NCBI GenBank assembly: GCA_958496175.1
Contig: OY292274.1
Location: forward strand, 13,289,689 to 13,353,688
From: Sisyra terminalis
Lineage: Eukaryota > Arthropoda > Insecta > Neuroptera > Sisyridae
DNA: 64,000 nucleotides
Direction: 5' to 3'
How positions within the stretch are numbered: position 1 is the first letter of the stretch; the number at the start of each line of letters is the position of its first letter. This document shows positions 15,001-24,380 of the stretch, in pieces. The notes under the pieces were generated by a model. It worked only from the letters and a program-made list of their open reading frames with translations. It did not search any database and was not told the DNA's origin. The translations under genes were made by a program, and so were the position numbers.

Positions 15001-18000
15001 TGAGAATTTTTTTAAGGTGTCTAGCAACCTATTTTTCCGCGTCACTTGTAAAAAAATATAATCGATTTTTTTGAACCACCCTAATATGTATATCAATTTG
15101 AAATACAAAAATTGTAATTTTATCTAACTATAAATACAATAATGAATCGAAAATATAGTATTTGAAGGAAAAATATTTGAGTGAAAAAATTAATTAGAAA
15201 AGCTTAAGTACCTATTCTATGAATTATATCAAACAAAGTTCATTGATAGTACTATGAAAACTACATCATCTTTTTAGTTATTTTATTTGTGAAATTTGTA
15301 ATTAAAAATTACAGTACAGCTAAAGGTTAATTGAAAATTCAATTTTCGAAGAATAAGACAAAAGTTATGCACCAAACTATTACTTATGTACTTAATAATG
15401 GCATAAATCTAAAAGAGCTTTTCTATATGCTTTATCAATTTTAGAAAAAAAAAATATTGATTTTATTGTCTAATCAATTTATGTGGATTATTTGAATATC
15501 TATACAAATTCTGCGATAGTTTTGGGCTAGCTATATTGATTAAAAACTATTCAAATCATTGAAAAACAAAATGATTTCCGAAGCCATAAAATATGATCAC
15601 TACAACAGAAATTTTAAAATTTGGAAATTAAAGTAAATTTTCAATAAAAGTGTCCACAATGAATGCACAAATCAAAGCTAGTCTTTTAATTAAAAATTGT
15701 AATTGTTAAAAGTATTCTACTGAACAATTGTTTATGGATACAATAATCTATTTCACATATGCTCAGAGCCAATAATGAAATAATGTTAACCTACTGGCAA
15801 AAAATCTATCAACGTTGTATTTTATCAATTATTTGAGTAGAAAAAATGTTGAAAATTTATGCGAGTTTCAATCCTTGCTGCATTAGTTAGCTAATTTAAA
15901 ATCACAACCCTATTATTGTGAAAATGCGCCCCTTTTGCCGGCACTAGCCACTAGCTATTTGATCTCATGTTTCTATCCATGTAGGTTGCATTACAAGTCC
16001 TTTTATAAAAAAGTTACCTATTTTAACATTACGTCCATATAGCAAACACACCAATGGCATTTCGTTTGCAATTTTGTATTCATTAGAAAATTAATTTCTT
16101 TTCAAATTGTTGTATGTTTTTTTTTCTCTTCAAACAACATAGTATTTACAAGCAACTTTTTACGATCACAAGAAGTGGGTGGTTGAATTTAACGTGGATA
16201 TCGCGTGCTTGATTTGATGTTTAACAGAGGACAGTTATCTTATCGATAAGATCAATGTCTATAATAATCTCAAGTAGTTACGATAATATCTATAAAGCTC
16301 TCGCACACCTGTTTAGCTAGACTTATTTACTCACCGTTTATTTATGAGTTAGGTACTTTCAATTTGATTTAAAAATTCTAATGACATACAAGAATATTAG
16401 AAACGAATCAATTTTGGAAAAGTAATCGTTGATTTCGAAAGTTTTTTTATTTTACTTCGTCTTCAGTTTGGAAATTTTCTTTCACTCAAAAATTGAACAG
16501 ACAAATTGTAATTTTAATTTATTATGATCCATTATAGTTTTAAAAAACTTAAGAAAATACTATTGTTGAGTAATACTAGACTTATTGAATTGAAGATTGG
16601 GAGTATGACTTATGTAGAGACAAACGAATTCATGAAAAAGTTTCAAAAATTATAACAAAAAATATAGCAAGTTCTATATTCAAAGCTTAATACACTATCT
16701 ATTCTGAAAATTCATAAATTCAGTGCAGCTTAAAGAACTTAAAAAATGTCAATTTTTTTCAGTATTAAAGATGAATAATTTTTAAACTATACATTCATTT
16801 TAAATTATGTGTTGTTATGTTACTCGAGAACTATTTAATTAATAGAAAACAGCGGGTTATCTTCAATAATAGTATTAGTAAGACTAATACTGTTAAAGTA
16901 GGTGTTCCCCAAGGAACAATTCTGGGCCCACTACTCTTCATTTTGTATATCGATGATATTTTTAATTGTCTACCTGAAGGGGCACTAGTTTCATATAATA
17001 CAAATATACGCTGCTCGGGCAGTACTTGGGCTGAAGTCAATTAATTAAATAAAATTGACTATTGGTTAAAAGAAAATCAGTTGTCTTTCAAAATAGATAA
17101 GTCTACGTATATTACGTTTGGTAGTTACATTGATAGCATTCCTGATAATTTCCACTTTAAAATAAATAGTTTTGAACTTAAAAGAGTAGATAATTGGAAG
17201 TATCTGGGATTAATTTTCGATGCGCACATAAAATGGAACTCACATGTCTATGAATTGACAAAAAAATAAGGTACTTTTCCTTCATATTCTTTAAATTGAG
17301 CAAATGCTTAAGTCCCTCGGTATTAAAAATTATTTATTTGAAAACATAATCAATTATGGCATAATTGCATAGGGTGGGGCATATGAAAATAGTCTCAGAT
17401 CATTGACTACTATCCAAAATCGCTTTATTAATTATTTCATTTTACGTAGTATTGTTGATATACTCCTTGGTATCAGGCAATCATTTATCATCAATGCTTT
17501 AACATACTACTATAGTGAGTGTAAAGAACAATATAATAATAAAAATAAACAAACTAGATCTAATTTAGTAACGCTGCCAAAACTATCAGCACTAAGAATC
17601 CATATCTTGTTGCAATAAAATATTTTAATAAGTTACCCAACCATCTTAAAACACTTTATTTTAAGCGAAAGCAATTTAGGAAAATATTAATAAGCACAAT
17701 GGGTACCTTGAGTAACTAGTCATTGGCATAATTTTATTAGTAATTTTGTTTTAACGTTGTAACTTTTAATTTTGTTGCTCTGATTTAAATATATGCAATT
17801 GTGCTATGCATTACATTACAATTGTAATATTCCAGACCTATGTACAGTAGGGTGTCCGTTATTTCCCAAATTGATTTTTTTACAGCGATCGCTCCCTGAA
17901 TTTTTAGTTTAAGATATAAAAAAAAATATCCGATACAATTAAGCTCTTAGTTTCATGTTTAAACCGTGCCGGAATCATGTTACAGTTACCATTTAAATAA

Positions 18001-21000
18001 CATGAGATTATTTGACTTTTTAATTTTAGTTTTTTTTTCTCAGAAACAAATGAATATGAATCAAAAGATTTAAGATTATATTATTCTGACGTAAAGTTTA
18101 ACGCTCTACAAAAAAGGTCTCTTATGAATTTTCGATTAAATCACTTCATTAAAAGTTATTCAACATTTAACTTGTGCCTAATATTTTCAATTTTTTGCTC
18201 ATGTTTACTTTTTTTAACTATAAAATCATTGGAAGAGAAGATTAAAATTGTTATCATTAAAGCGCCAGTGATTTTTTGTGTTAATTTAAGGCTTGAATTG
18301 AAAATTAAACAAAAAAAAAAACATTTTTTGACAATTAAAACAGGTGACATAAGATCCGAATTCGCTATAGTCGTGAAATTCAATTTATCCTGGATAAATT
18401 TTCGTATTTTCATCAATATTGTGTACCTACGAAGTGAATTTCATACTTATTAATGAAACTTTCGACAAAAGTTCAATTAAAATTCGAATTTTTACCACTT
18501 CACTTGACGCCATCTATACGAAATTTCTCAGAACTTGTAGTAAACAAATTAAATGTTGAATAAATTACAAAATACAAATTAAACAAATTAATTCAAGTTA
18601 AATGTTGAATAACTTTTAATGGGGTGATTTAACCGAAAATTTATAAGAGACCTTTTTTGTAGAGCGTTAAATTTTACGTCAGAACAATTTGATCTTAAAT
18701 CTTTTGATTTATTTGTTTCTGAGAAAAAAAAATTAAAAATAAAAAGTCAAATAATCCCATGTTATTTAAATGTTAAAAGTAACAGGATTCCGGCACGGTT
18801 TAATCAAGTAACTAAGAGCTTAATTGTATTGGATATTTTTTTTTGTATCCTAAACTGAAAATTCAGGGGGCGATTGCTGTAAAAAATCAATTTGGGAAAT
18901 AACGGACACCCTAATGTACAGATGCTTTGCATCTCTATAGAATATATACTGGAAGTAAAATAAATAATAAAAAAAAATGTTGATAGTTATAATTCGTTTG
19001 ATTTTAATAAAACAGTATTTGGCTATATGATAAACAGCTCATTAACATTCATACAAAAAAATAAAAAATGGGTTGAAATAAAATTTAAAGTTAGTATAAT
19101 GCAAGTTCCAATGAATTTTTGGATCAACATTTCCGCCCTTTGCAAGTAAGTATCAATGTTTAATCCAAATTTATCAAAAAAAAAGTTAAAAAAACCGGAT
19201 ATTTTGTTTTACGATTAAAAACGCGGCTTGATTTGAAATCAAATTAAAAAAATATAAATTTGATAAATTTCGATAAAGAAATATGCGACACAAGTGCCGT
19301 CTCGTGCAACTTCAGCATTTAGAAAATACGATGGAAAAAGACGCTCTTTAGAGATTTGTTACTGGCTTCATACATAATTAAAAATAATTCAATTATAATC
19401 TTCATACTAATTAATGAATGAGTAAGTACGATGCCACTTTATCCACGGCAATAATCTGTTGCAGTCAAACACAATGAGCTTTATGTTCACATTATCTCTC
19501 TTGATACAACGCTTTGAGTGAGATTGTTTTAATAGGATTTCGATATAAGCAGCGACGATTTGAAATTTCGTTAAATATTTGCCTTTTATTTTTTCCCAAT
19601 TTTAATTCCAGGCATATCTTATTTAAAATGCTCGCATTTTCCGGCAAAAAAGCGTATCTGGATAAGCAGCATGTTTAGTTAAATAGTGAGAGAGGGTTAA
19701 CTATTAACTCTTTTTGCAACAATGTAACAAGTTAGCGTAGCTCGAGGGTAACAACGTTGTATTCCATATGCGAAGTGAGCGATTCTGGGAAGGGTGAGTG
19801 GGGAGTTTATCGCAAAATATGCACACATAGAAACTATATCAGGTGGGTGGATGGGCGATTTGGCGAATAAAAAACGAGCTTTACTCATGATCGCATAAAA
19901 GAGAAAAAGAGTTAAGCAGAGAGTGCGAGTGGAGCTTGTGTGCTATTTGTTGCATACAAAAACACAACAACAAAAGTGCACCGTTGTGTTGATTATACGT
20001 CATTTCATGTGTGCAACTGTTCGGAATGGCTCTATGTTTAATCAAACATAATTTTGCGTAATTAACTCATTTTATAAAAGTTTATTTGGTTTATGTATAA
20101 AAAGATATAGTTTATCTTAAACCAAATTAAAAAAAAAAACAGGACCGAAAATTCCATTAGCGACATTATCAAAAAAAAAACCCTAATCCTTGACCTACCT
20201 TCATTCATTTAATATAATGACTTTTCCTCGATTTTCAAACTATCCTATTAACTGAAATAGAAATTCGAAATGATTCGCTTAAAAATGAATTTTATGTGAA
20301 ACAAAATTAGTTGAAAAAAGCACTGAAAATCCCTGCAAGTCAAGGAAATTGCATATAAACTGACAAAATGGAAAAGAAAATAATCAAAATGTACACATTT
20401 TCTCAAGATTACCGATATTTTTTTTTTTACTTTTACATTATTGTGCATGTATAGTTTAAGTAGAGAGAATTTATTTAGGGTATTTTGATTTTAAAGTGTG
20501 AACAATTTCAAATAAAATCATTTTTATAATTCTAGTAGAATTTATGCATCAAAATCATCGTCGTTATAGACTAAAGTTTCATACTTTATTCTTACCGAAC
20601 AATGCGTCTTTAGTAGACTGGGCCAAAGAAATTGACTATTTTTTTTTTTTTGAAAAGTAAATTGAAAATATTGGGAAGGTTTGAGCCCTTAATATTAATA
20701 TTAAGAGGTCTATCATCTTTCATTTCGATTTTGTATTTGTGCTTTCATTTTTGCGTCAATGCTGTCAAACTATCAAGGTAAAAAAAATCATCTGCACATA
20801 TATTTAAAGAAAATTACATTTCCTACAAAAAACGTCCCTTTGAAAATTTTTGCCATACACGCCGTTTCCGAATAATCAAGCTGTAAACATTGATATAATT
20901 TTTAGATTTATCTTCTTTATTTTGGAAATTTGTAACTAACGAAAAAATAAATATATAGAAATGAACAATATAGATTCTTGAAGGGAATTTAATGCTCTAC

Positions 21001-24000
21001 AAAAAAGTTCTCCTAACGTTTTTACATAAGAGATTGGCCCAGCCTAGTCTTTTGTTAACTATTAGCATAAGACGCTTTATTATTATTAGGAGGGAGTATA
21101 TCTTTTCATAAGCAAGAATTTTTAATGTTTTCATGAATCTTTAAAATTATACATAGCATAAATAAAATGAAGAATACTTACCGAAAGTTAGAAAACCACT
21201 TGACGAGCTGTGCTGTATTGTTCTTGTTGAACTTGATGTCGGGGAAATACATTTTGAGGACCGCAGAACTGGGATATCTCACCCAGAAAAACATCAGCTT
21301 TGCTTTTCGAAGATGCATTGGAGTTAAAGTTGACGAGTACACAGCTGTTAAGGAAAAATTTTGTTTTTTTCTATTGTGAATAAAAAAATATTTTGTCATA
21401 AGATTAAAGTTTGATTCTTTACGATTAGAAAAATTGAGTAGCAATGTGTGTGCAAGACATTTTTAGAAGAATCAAACGAAACCTTATAAAAGCAAATTGA
21501 TTTTGACAAGCTGAAAAAGTATATTGACCTTGATTTGAAAAGGATATTGTAGGCTGAATCCCGTCGTAGCTAATGTCGGCTGAATTGCAGTCGCTGTTAC
21601 GGTCACCGGAGTCCATGTTAAGGCCGCCTGAAGAAGCTCGCATGTGGCCTCCGTAGTCCGGAGAAGCTCCATGTTGAGCCGCGGCTAGGAGAGCCGGGTG
21701 CAAAAGCGTGGGTGGATGTGGTAATGGCGGGGAGTCCCTCTCGAGTTTGCCGAGGCCGGGCGGTGAAGCTCCAGCTGGCCCGGGCACGATGTGATGCCCA
21801 TGATGGTGCCCCCCAGGTCCCGTGAAAAAAGGACTGTACGGTGAAAATACCTGCGATTCGTGAAGACTAGGATTAGGAATCGCCACCGAAGTGGGAAGTG
21901 AAACAGGGAGCATTGGCGGCGGTGGGTGGTAAGGTCGTGGCGATGGGCAATCGTTCATGCCCCGCGATCCTTCTATCGAGCCACCGGAAGGTGAGCTCAG
22001 GCCAAGTCCGTCTTGAGCCAAAATTCGGCTCACAGTTCTTGGCGTTATCCTTGTATCCGTTACCTTGTGTCGTTTCTTTTTCGGCGTCACCACCAAACTG
22101 AGCGCCTCATTTTGTTCTGGATTTTCACGACCATCGGATGGTACACAAAACGGGTTGTGTTGAGGTCCAAGCCCATACAATGCTGCAGCGGCCACCGAAT
22201 TCATTCCCGGTGGTGGTTTCGGAGCCTGAAATCTAGCGTGTTCTGAAATTGGCCCATTGGAATTTCCAGTCGCCTGAGCGGCCATGTGTTGCAATTGCAT
22301 CGATGACATTTGTTGGGGAAACGATGTACCATTCATACGTGGCGGTATCGAGTTTGCGGAACTTATTGGTGGCCCTTGGGATAATTGTTGCTGTGATCCC
22401 TGAGGTGGTTGCGGAGGTCCTTGTGACGAAACCTGGCTAGATGACGACACCTTTATCCGCGGTGATTTTCGGTCAAGCAGCTGTGACGCCATCATTAAGT
22501 CTTTATTTAATTGTTCCGCGGCAGCCGTTTCAGAATGCTTTCCAAGAAATCTTCGTTGATGCATAAACCGCGTAACAATTGTATCAATTAGATTACTGAG
22601 CGAAGCTGTGATTTCTGTTTTCAGTACATCAGCGAGGCCTTCCAGTTCTGAGCCCGATATTGTCGGTTGGCGCAACATTTGTAATCGTTCGGTGAGCTCT
22701 TTGGACTGTTGCGGTGATTGTTGTTGGCTATTCGATTGCTGATTGTTTTGCGAAATATTCATTTGTTGAGCCGATTGTTGGGCTGATTGTTGAGCAGCCG
22801 CTGCCACAGCCGCAGCCTGTTGCGCTTGTTCTTGTTGCGCCTGTTGCATGTGATGGTGTCGTTCAGCTGCTTCTTTTGCCAATCTTGCTTCTTGTTCCAA
22901 AAATAATTTATGTCCAAGATACATGCTCAATCCAGGATGAGTTGCCGGCGTTGCCTCATTAGGATGCATCAATCCTGACATGCCATTAAATGCACCAGTA
23001 TGCATCATGTGTTGGGGAGGAGGTGGCACACCTGGATGCATTTTTGCAGCGGTTATCATTTTACTAACGGCTTGAGAAATCATTTGCGGTGGAGGAGGTG
23101 CATTGTTTGGCGGAGGAACACTACTTGGTTGTTCCCGGACCGGTGGACTTGGGGGTGCGCTTTTCAGTGATGGCTGATCAGAGATGTCCTGCTCTATATC
23201 ACTCGTCACTTCTTCAACTTCTTGACATTCACTTTCTTGTTCCATCCGTGTGCATAGTTGCACGTACTTTTGTTGCATTTCGGCGAGTTGCTCCTGCATG
23301 GTGCGAAGTTGACTTTTGAGAGCGTCTTTTTCGACTCGCTTTTGTCGCAGAGGTTCCGGCTCGTCATCGTCATCATCGTCAACGGATAGGGACGCGAGTC
23401 CCAGGCCAGCGTCGTGTTGTTGGGGTTGATAAAGTTTGCGTTTTTTGCAACCGTTTACTTGGGGCTGGGGCGGTGCCGTTTGCGGTACGGGTGATGCTCG
23501 CATACCGGAAACAATGTGCTCGACACGGGCCCGTTTTGCGTCCTCTGGACGCGCCGGCGACGACGGCTCTTGCTCAGTTTTCGGTGACGGCAGCGATTTG
23601 CTTTCCATACCTGTGAGAGCTTCTTCCATTAGTTCTGCTTGTTGCTGACTGCCCACGCCAGCCTCGGCCAAACACTCCTGCATGGCCACAGCGGCCTCCG
23701 CCTCTTCACTTTTAATATCGTTGTTGTTGTTATTGTTGGGAATTGTGTTATTGTTGTCAGGTCCCGATGCACGTAATTCATGTTCTAACGCCATCAACTC
23801 ATGTTTACGTCCTTGCAAAATGTCCCGTAACATGTGATGCGCCGCGAGTTCTGCACTTTCCGAAGCACTATCGTCCAAACCACTACGTCTTATCACTGGT
23901 GTATTACACTCAAACTTGATCGGCACATCGGCCGATGCTTGGTCCATTGTCATCATACTGTCCGGGCTACAATTATTCGCGTCCGATGCTTGTTTTACTT

Positions 24001-24271
24001 GTCTACCGAGTAGCTCGTTGAGCATCTTAGCCGGCGCAAAGCCTGGCGCGAATAAACCGAAATGTTGTTGCTGTTGACTTGATGAAAATATAGCACCATA
24101 CAAACCTCCCGATAAAAAAGACGGACGCGAACTAAAGTTTGGTATGGAACTATACGAGTTACGTGGCTCTCCGGCGTCCACACGTTGTCTGGTACGTTTT
24201 GCTTTCTTACTCAGTAGTTTATCTCCATACAGGCCGAAACAATCGCCAGTCTCCTCCTCTGATGACATCAT
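5891..24271 (-). CDS. pros: prospero homeobox transcription factor, whole spliced gene (4 coding exons)
   Basis: Prospero/PROX1 family: a divergent homeodomain fused to a Prospero domain. In insects it acts in ganglion mother cells, glia and sensory cells to switch off self-renewal and start differentiation, and it moves between cortex and nucleus. The minus-strand exons join in frame as 24271-21548 (or 21529), 21336 (or 21344)-21182, 6809-6665 and 6070-5891, giving 1067 or 1076 aa. Exon 1 carries the low-complexity N-terminal part, the next exon most of the homeodomain, and the last two the rest of the homeodomain plus the Prospero domain. The protein ends FLEQLE followed by TAA at 5893-5891. 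Every junction has consensus splice sites and compatible phase. The long isoform depends on a twintron. Identity is certain; the 5' non-coding exon(s) and the 3' UTR end are not settled. Confidence 0.97.
6071..6664 (-). other. prospero last intron (594 nt)
   Basis: Donor GTATGG at 6664, acceptor ATTGCAG ending at 6071, phase 0. AT-rich. Nothing else is recognisable in it apart from the alternative donor 15 nt inside its 5' end. Confidence 0.92.
6665..6809 (-). CDS. pros: prospero exon joining homeodomain and Prospero domain
   Basis: The 3' splice site TTGTTACAG ends at 6810. The first exon base completes the split Arg codon, then reads [20 protein letters not shown] and on to [11 protein letters not shown]. 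The 145 nt give one completed codon plus 48 codons. The canonical donor GAG|GTATGG (6665/6664, phase 0) joins to GTT CCC in the last exon and restores the family-typical NNHIEVP junction. A second in-frame donor, CAG|GTGCGC, lies 15 nt downstream (exon end 6650). The open frame past the donor is intronic. Confidence 0.96.
8581..9388. mobile_element. foldback (long inverted repeat) element A
   Basis: The left end CTGATTCAAAAAAAATGATG pairs with the right end, which reads CATCATTTTTTTGGAATCAG. The arms stay complementary inward over roughly 250 nt, for example TTCGACGTCAAAGTTGAAC against GTTCAACTTTGACATCGAA. The right arm carries about 170 nt (9130-9300) absent from the left arm. It contains GCTCTACAAAAAATGTCC, shared with the other foldbacks here. 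It has no coding capacity and the exact termini and target duplication are unclear. Confidence 0.85.
10137..10344. mobile_element. hAT-type MITE with perfect 8-bp target duplication
   Basis: Termini TAGAGTTACCAA and, on the other strand, TAGGGTTACCAA are flanked by CAACGATA on both sides (10129-10136 and 10345-10352). At 208 bp with no ORF it is a non-autonomous element. The 8-bp duplication and short TIRs fit the hAT superfamily. A related copy is at 59126-59450. Confidence 0.88.
13729..15081. mobile_element. foldback element B, 1353 bp, TA target site
   Basis: TIR GGGTGGGTTAAAAAAATCGA at the left and its partner GGGTGGTTCAAAAAAATCGA (minus strand) at the right, each next to TA (13727-13728 and 15082-15083). 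The arms are over 500 nt each and strongly complementary throughout, for example GGAAGATCCTCCGCATCGCA against TGCGATGCGGAGGATCTTCC. No transposase is present. The TA duplication suggests mobilisation by a Tc1/mariner-like enzyme, which is inference. Confidence 0.92.
16817..17618 (+). pseudogene. reverse transcriptase fragment, in-frame stop and frameshift
   Basis: One frame carries the RT palm region. It has a TAA at 17042-17044 between AEVN and LNKIDYW, loses the frame after 17269, and resumes one frame over at 17403 ([15 protein letters not shown]). The catalytic Asp-Asp is missing. The N-terminal endonuclease and the rest of the RT are absent. It cannot be active. Confidence 0.88.
17850..18911. 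mobile_element. foldback element C, 1062 bp, nested in the LINE
   Basis: TIR GGGTGTCCGTTATTTCCCAA at both ends, each flanked by TA (17848-17849 and 18912-18913). The arms are about 340 nt, for example CCGTGCCGGAATCATGTTAC against GTAACAGGATTCCGGCACGG, around a loop of roughly 370 nt. It splits the LINE 3' end, so it inserted after the LINE. Open frames inside it (109 aa and shorter) show no family features and are treated as chance. Confidence 0.92.
20616..21044. mobile_element. MITE related to the foldbacks, 429 bp, TA target site
   Basis: Termini GACTGGGCCAA and GGCTGGGCCAA (minus strand) are flanked by TA (20614-20615 and 21045-21046). Internal AGCCCTTAATATTAATATTA and AATGCTCTACAAAAAAGTTC match blocks in the foldbacks, but the long arms are not maintained. 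It lies 137 nt downstream of the prospero homeodomain exon donor. Confidence 0.8.
21182..21344 (-). CDS. pros: prospero homeodomain exon
   Basis: It encodes [20 protein letters not shown] through VKWFSNF plus two bases of the next Arg codon: helices 1-2 and most of the recognition helix of the atypical Prospero homeodomain (the WFSNFR motif). There are two 3' splice sites. The AG at 21346-21345 gives a start at 21344 (adds AVY; U2 route). The AC at 21338-21337 gives a start at 21336 (U12 route). The donor is CG|GTAAGT at 21182/21181, phase 2. The apparent ORF continuing upstream of 21344 is intron. Confidence 0.96.
21337..21547 (-). other. prospero twintron: U12-type AT-AC intron enclosing a U2-type GT-AG intron
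   Basis: Outer intron: the 5' end at 21547 reads ATATCCTTTT, a perfect U12 AT-AC donor. Near the 3' end TTCCTTAAC (21355-21347) is a perfect U12 branch site, followed 10 nt later by the terminal AC at 21338-21337. Inner intron: CAAG|GTCAAT (21529/21528) to TTAACAG (AG at 21346-21345), 184 nt. Both keep the frame: the outer joins IQPT to SSTLTP, the inner joins [10 protein letters not shown] to AVYSSTLTP. The twintron in fly prospero is established knowledge; its presence here is read directly from the sequence. Confidence 0.93.
21529..24271 (-). CDS. pros: prospero large coding exon (residues 1-908 of the short form)
   Basis: The exon opens at tandem ATGs (MMSSEEET); an in-frame TAA lies upstream in the 5' UTR, so this start is well supported. 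Visible features: a basic nuclear-localisation-like run KKAKRTRQR (about 22-30), a conserved [10 protein letters not shown] segment (83-92), an amphipathic [19 protein letters not shown] stretch (148-166), an Asn run (about 173-184), basic [12 protein letters not shown] (246-257) and CKKRKLY (275-281) blocks, an acidic Asp run (298-303), a likely coiled coil (about 314-348), a Gln/Ala-rich region (about 475-523), an [17 protein letters not shown] helix (554-570), [19 protein letters not shown] (730-748) and a Pro/His-rich tail. The open frame runs on to a stop at 21425, but that extension is intronic. The U12 route ends the exon at 21548 and the U2 route at 21529. It is much less AT-rich than its surroundings. 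Confidence 0.97.
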
Positions 24272-24380
24272 AGGTATTATGCACAGTGATTGGCTGAGGG
24301 CACCAGACCCCCACCCTAGTTGCTTTGCGTGCCCCCGTTCTTAGCTCGGTTCGAAGAACTGCCTTAAACAAGTACCATTT
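24272..24380 (-). promoter_or_regulatory. pros: prospero 5' UTR segment with 3' splice site and short uORF
   Basis: On the minus strand a strong acceptor (TTTTCTTCTGTTTCAG, AG at 24382-24381) lies 109 nt upstream of the start codon. The resulting leader has an ATG at 24378-24376 that opens a four-codon uORF (Met-Val-Leu-Val-stop). A TAA in the main frame also lies in this leader, just upstream of the coding start region. This implies at least one further 5' non-coding exon at higher coordinates. The splice site is inferred from consensus only; the uORF could lower initiation at the main start. Confidence 0.7.

Larger units (their letters stand above)
16811..18976 (+). mobile_element. 5'-truncated non-LTR retrotransposon, interrupted by a foldback
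   Basis: The coding remnant (16817-17269, then frameshifted from about 17403) shows reverse transcriptase motifs: [31 protein letters not shown], then a decayed catalytic box (YNTN where YADD is expected), [16 protein letters not shown] and [14 protein letters not shown]-terminal [17 protein letters not shown] segment follows near 17640. The 3' end (TGCTTTGCATCTCTATAGAA and an A-rich TAAATAATAA tail) lies at 18919-18976, separated from the rest by a nested foldback at 17850-18911. The group is jockey/CR1-like but not resolved further. Confidence 0.88.
6810..21181 (-). other. prospero large intron (14.4 kb), repeat-rich
   Basis: It runs from the GTAAGT donor (21181) to the TTACAG acceptor (6810). 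It contains the foldbacks, LINE and hAT MITE listed separately. Less repetitive stretches that hold no gene I can support: 6810-8580, 9389-10136, 10353-13726, 15084-16810 and 18978-20613. Of these, 13450-13560, 16190-16330 and 19680-20040 are less AT-poor in complexity and could be conserved non-coding sequence; this is inference only. Confidence 0.9.

Noticed and set aside
18124..18453. 109-aa open frame
   Set aside because: It lies inside the loop and arms of foldback C, has no family features and overlaps an antisense frame; chance ORF in AT-rich repeat.
21425..21528. Extension of the prospero large exon ORF to a stop at 21425
   Set aside because: It is intronic for both splice routes; it would make a protein lacking the homeodomain. 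A retained-intron form is possible but unsupported.
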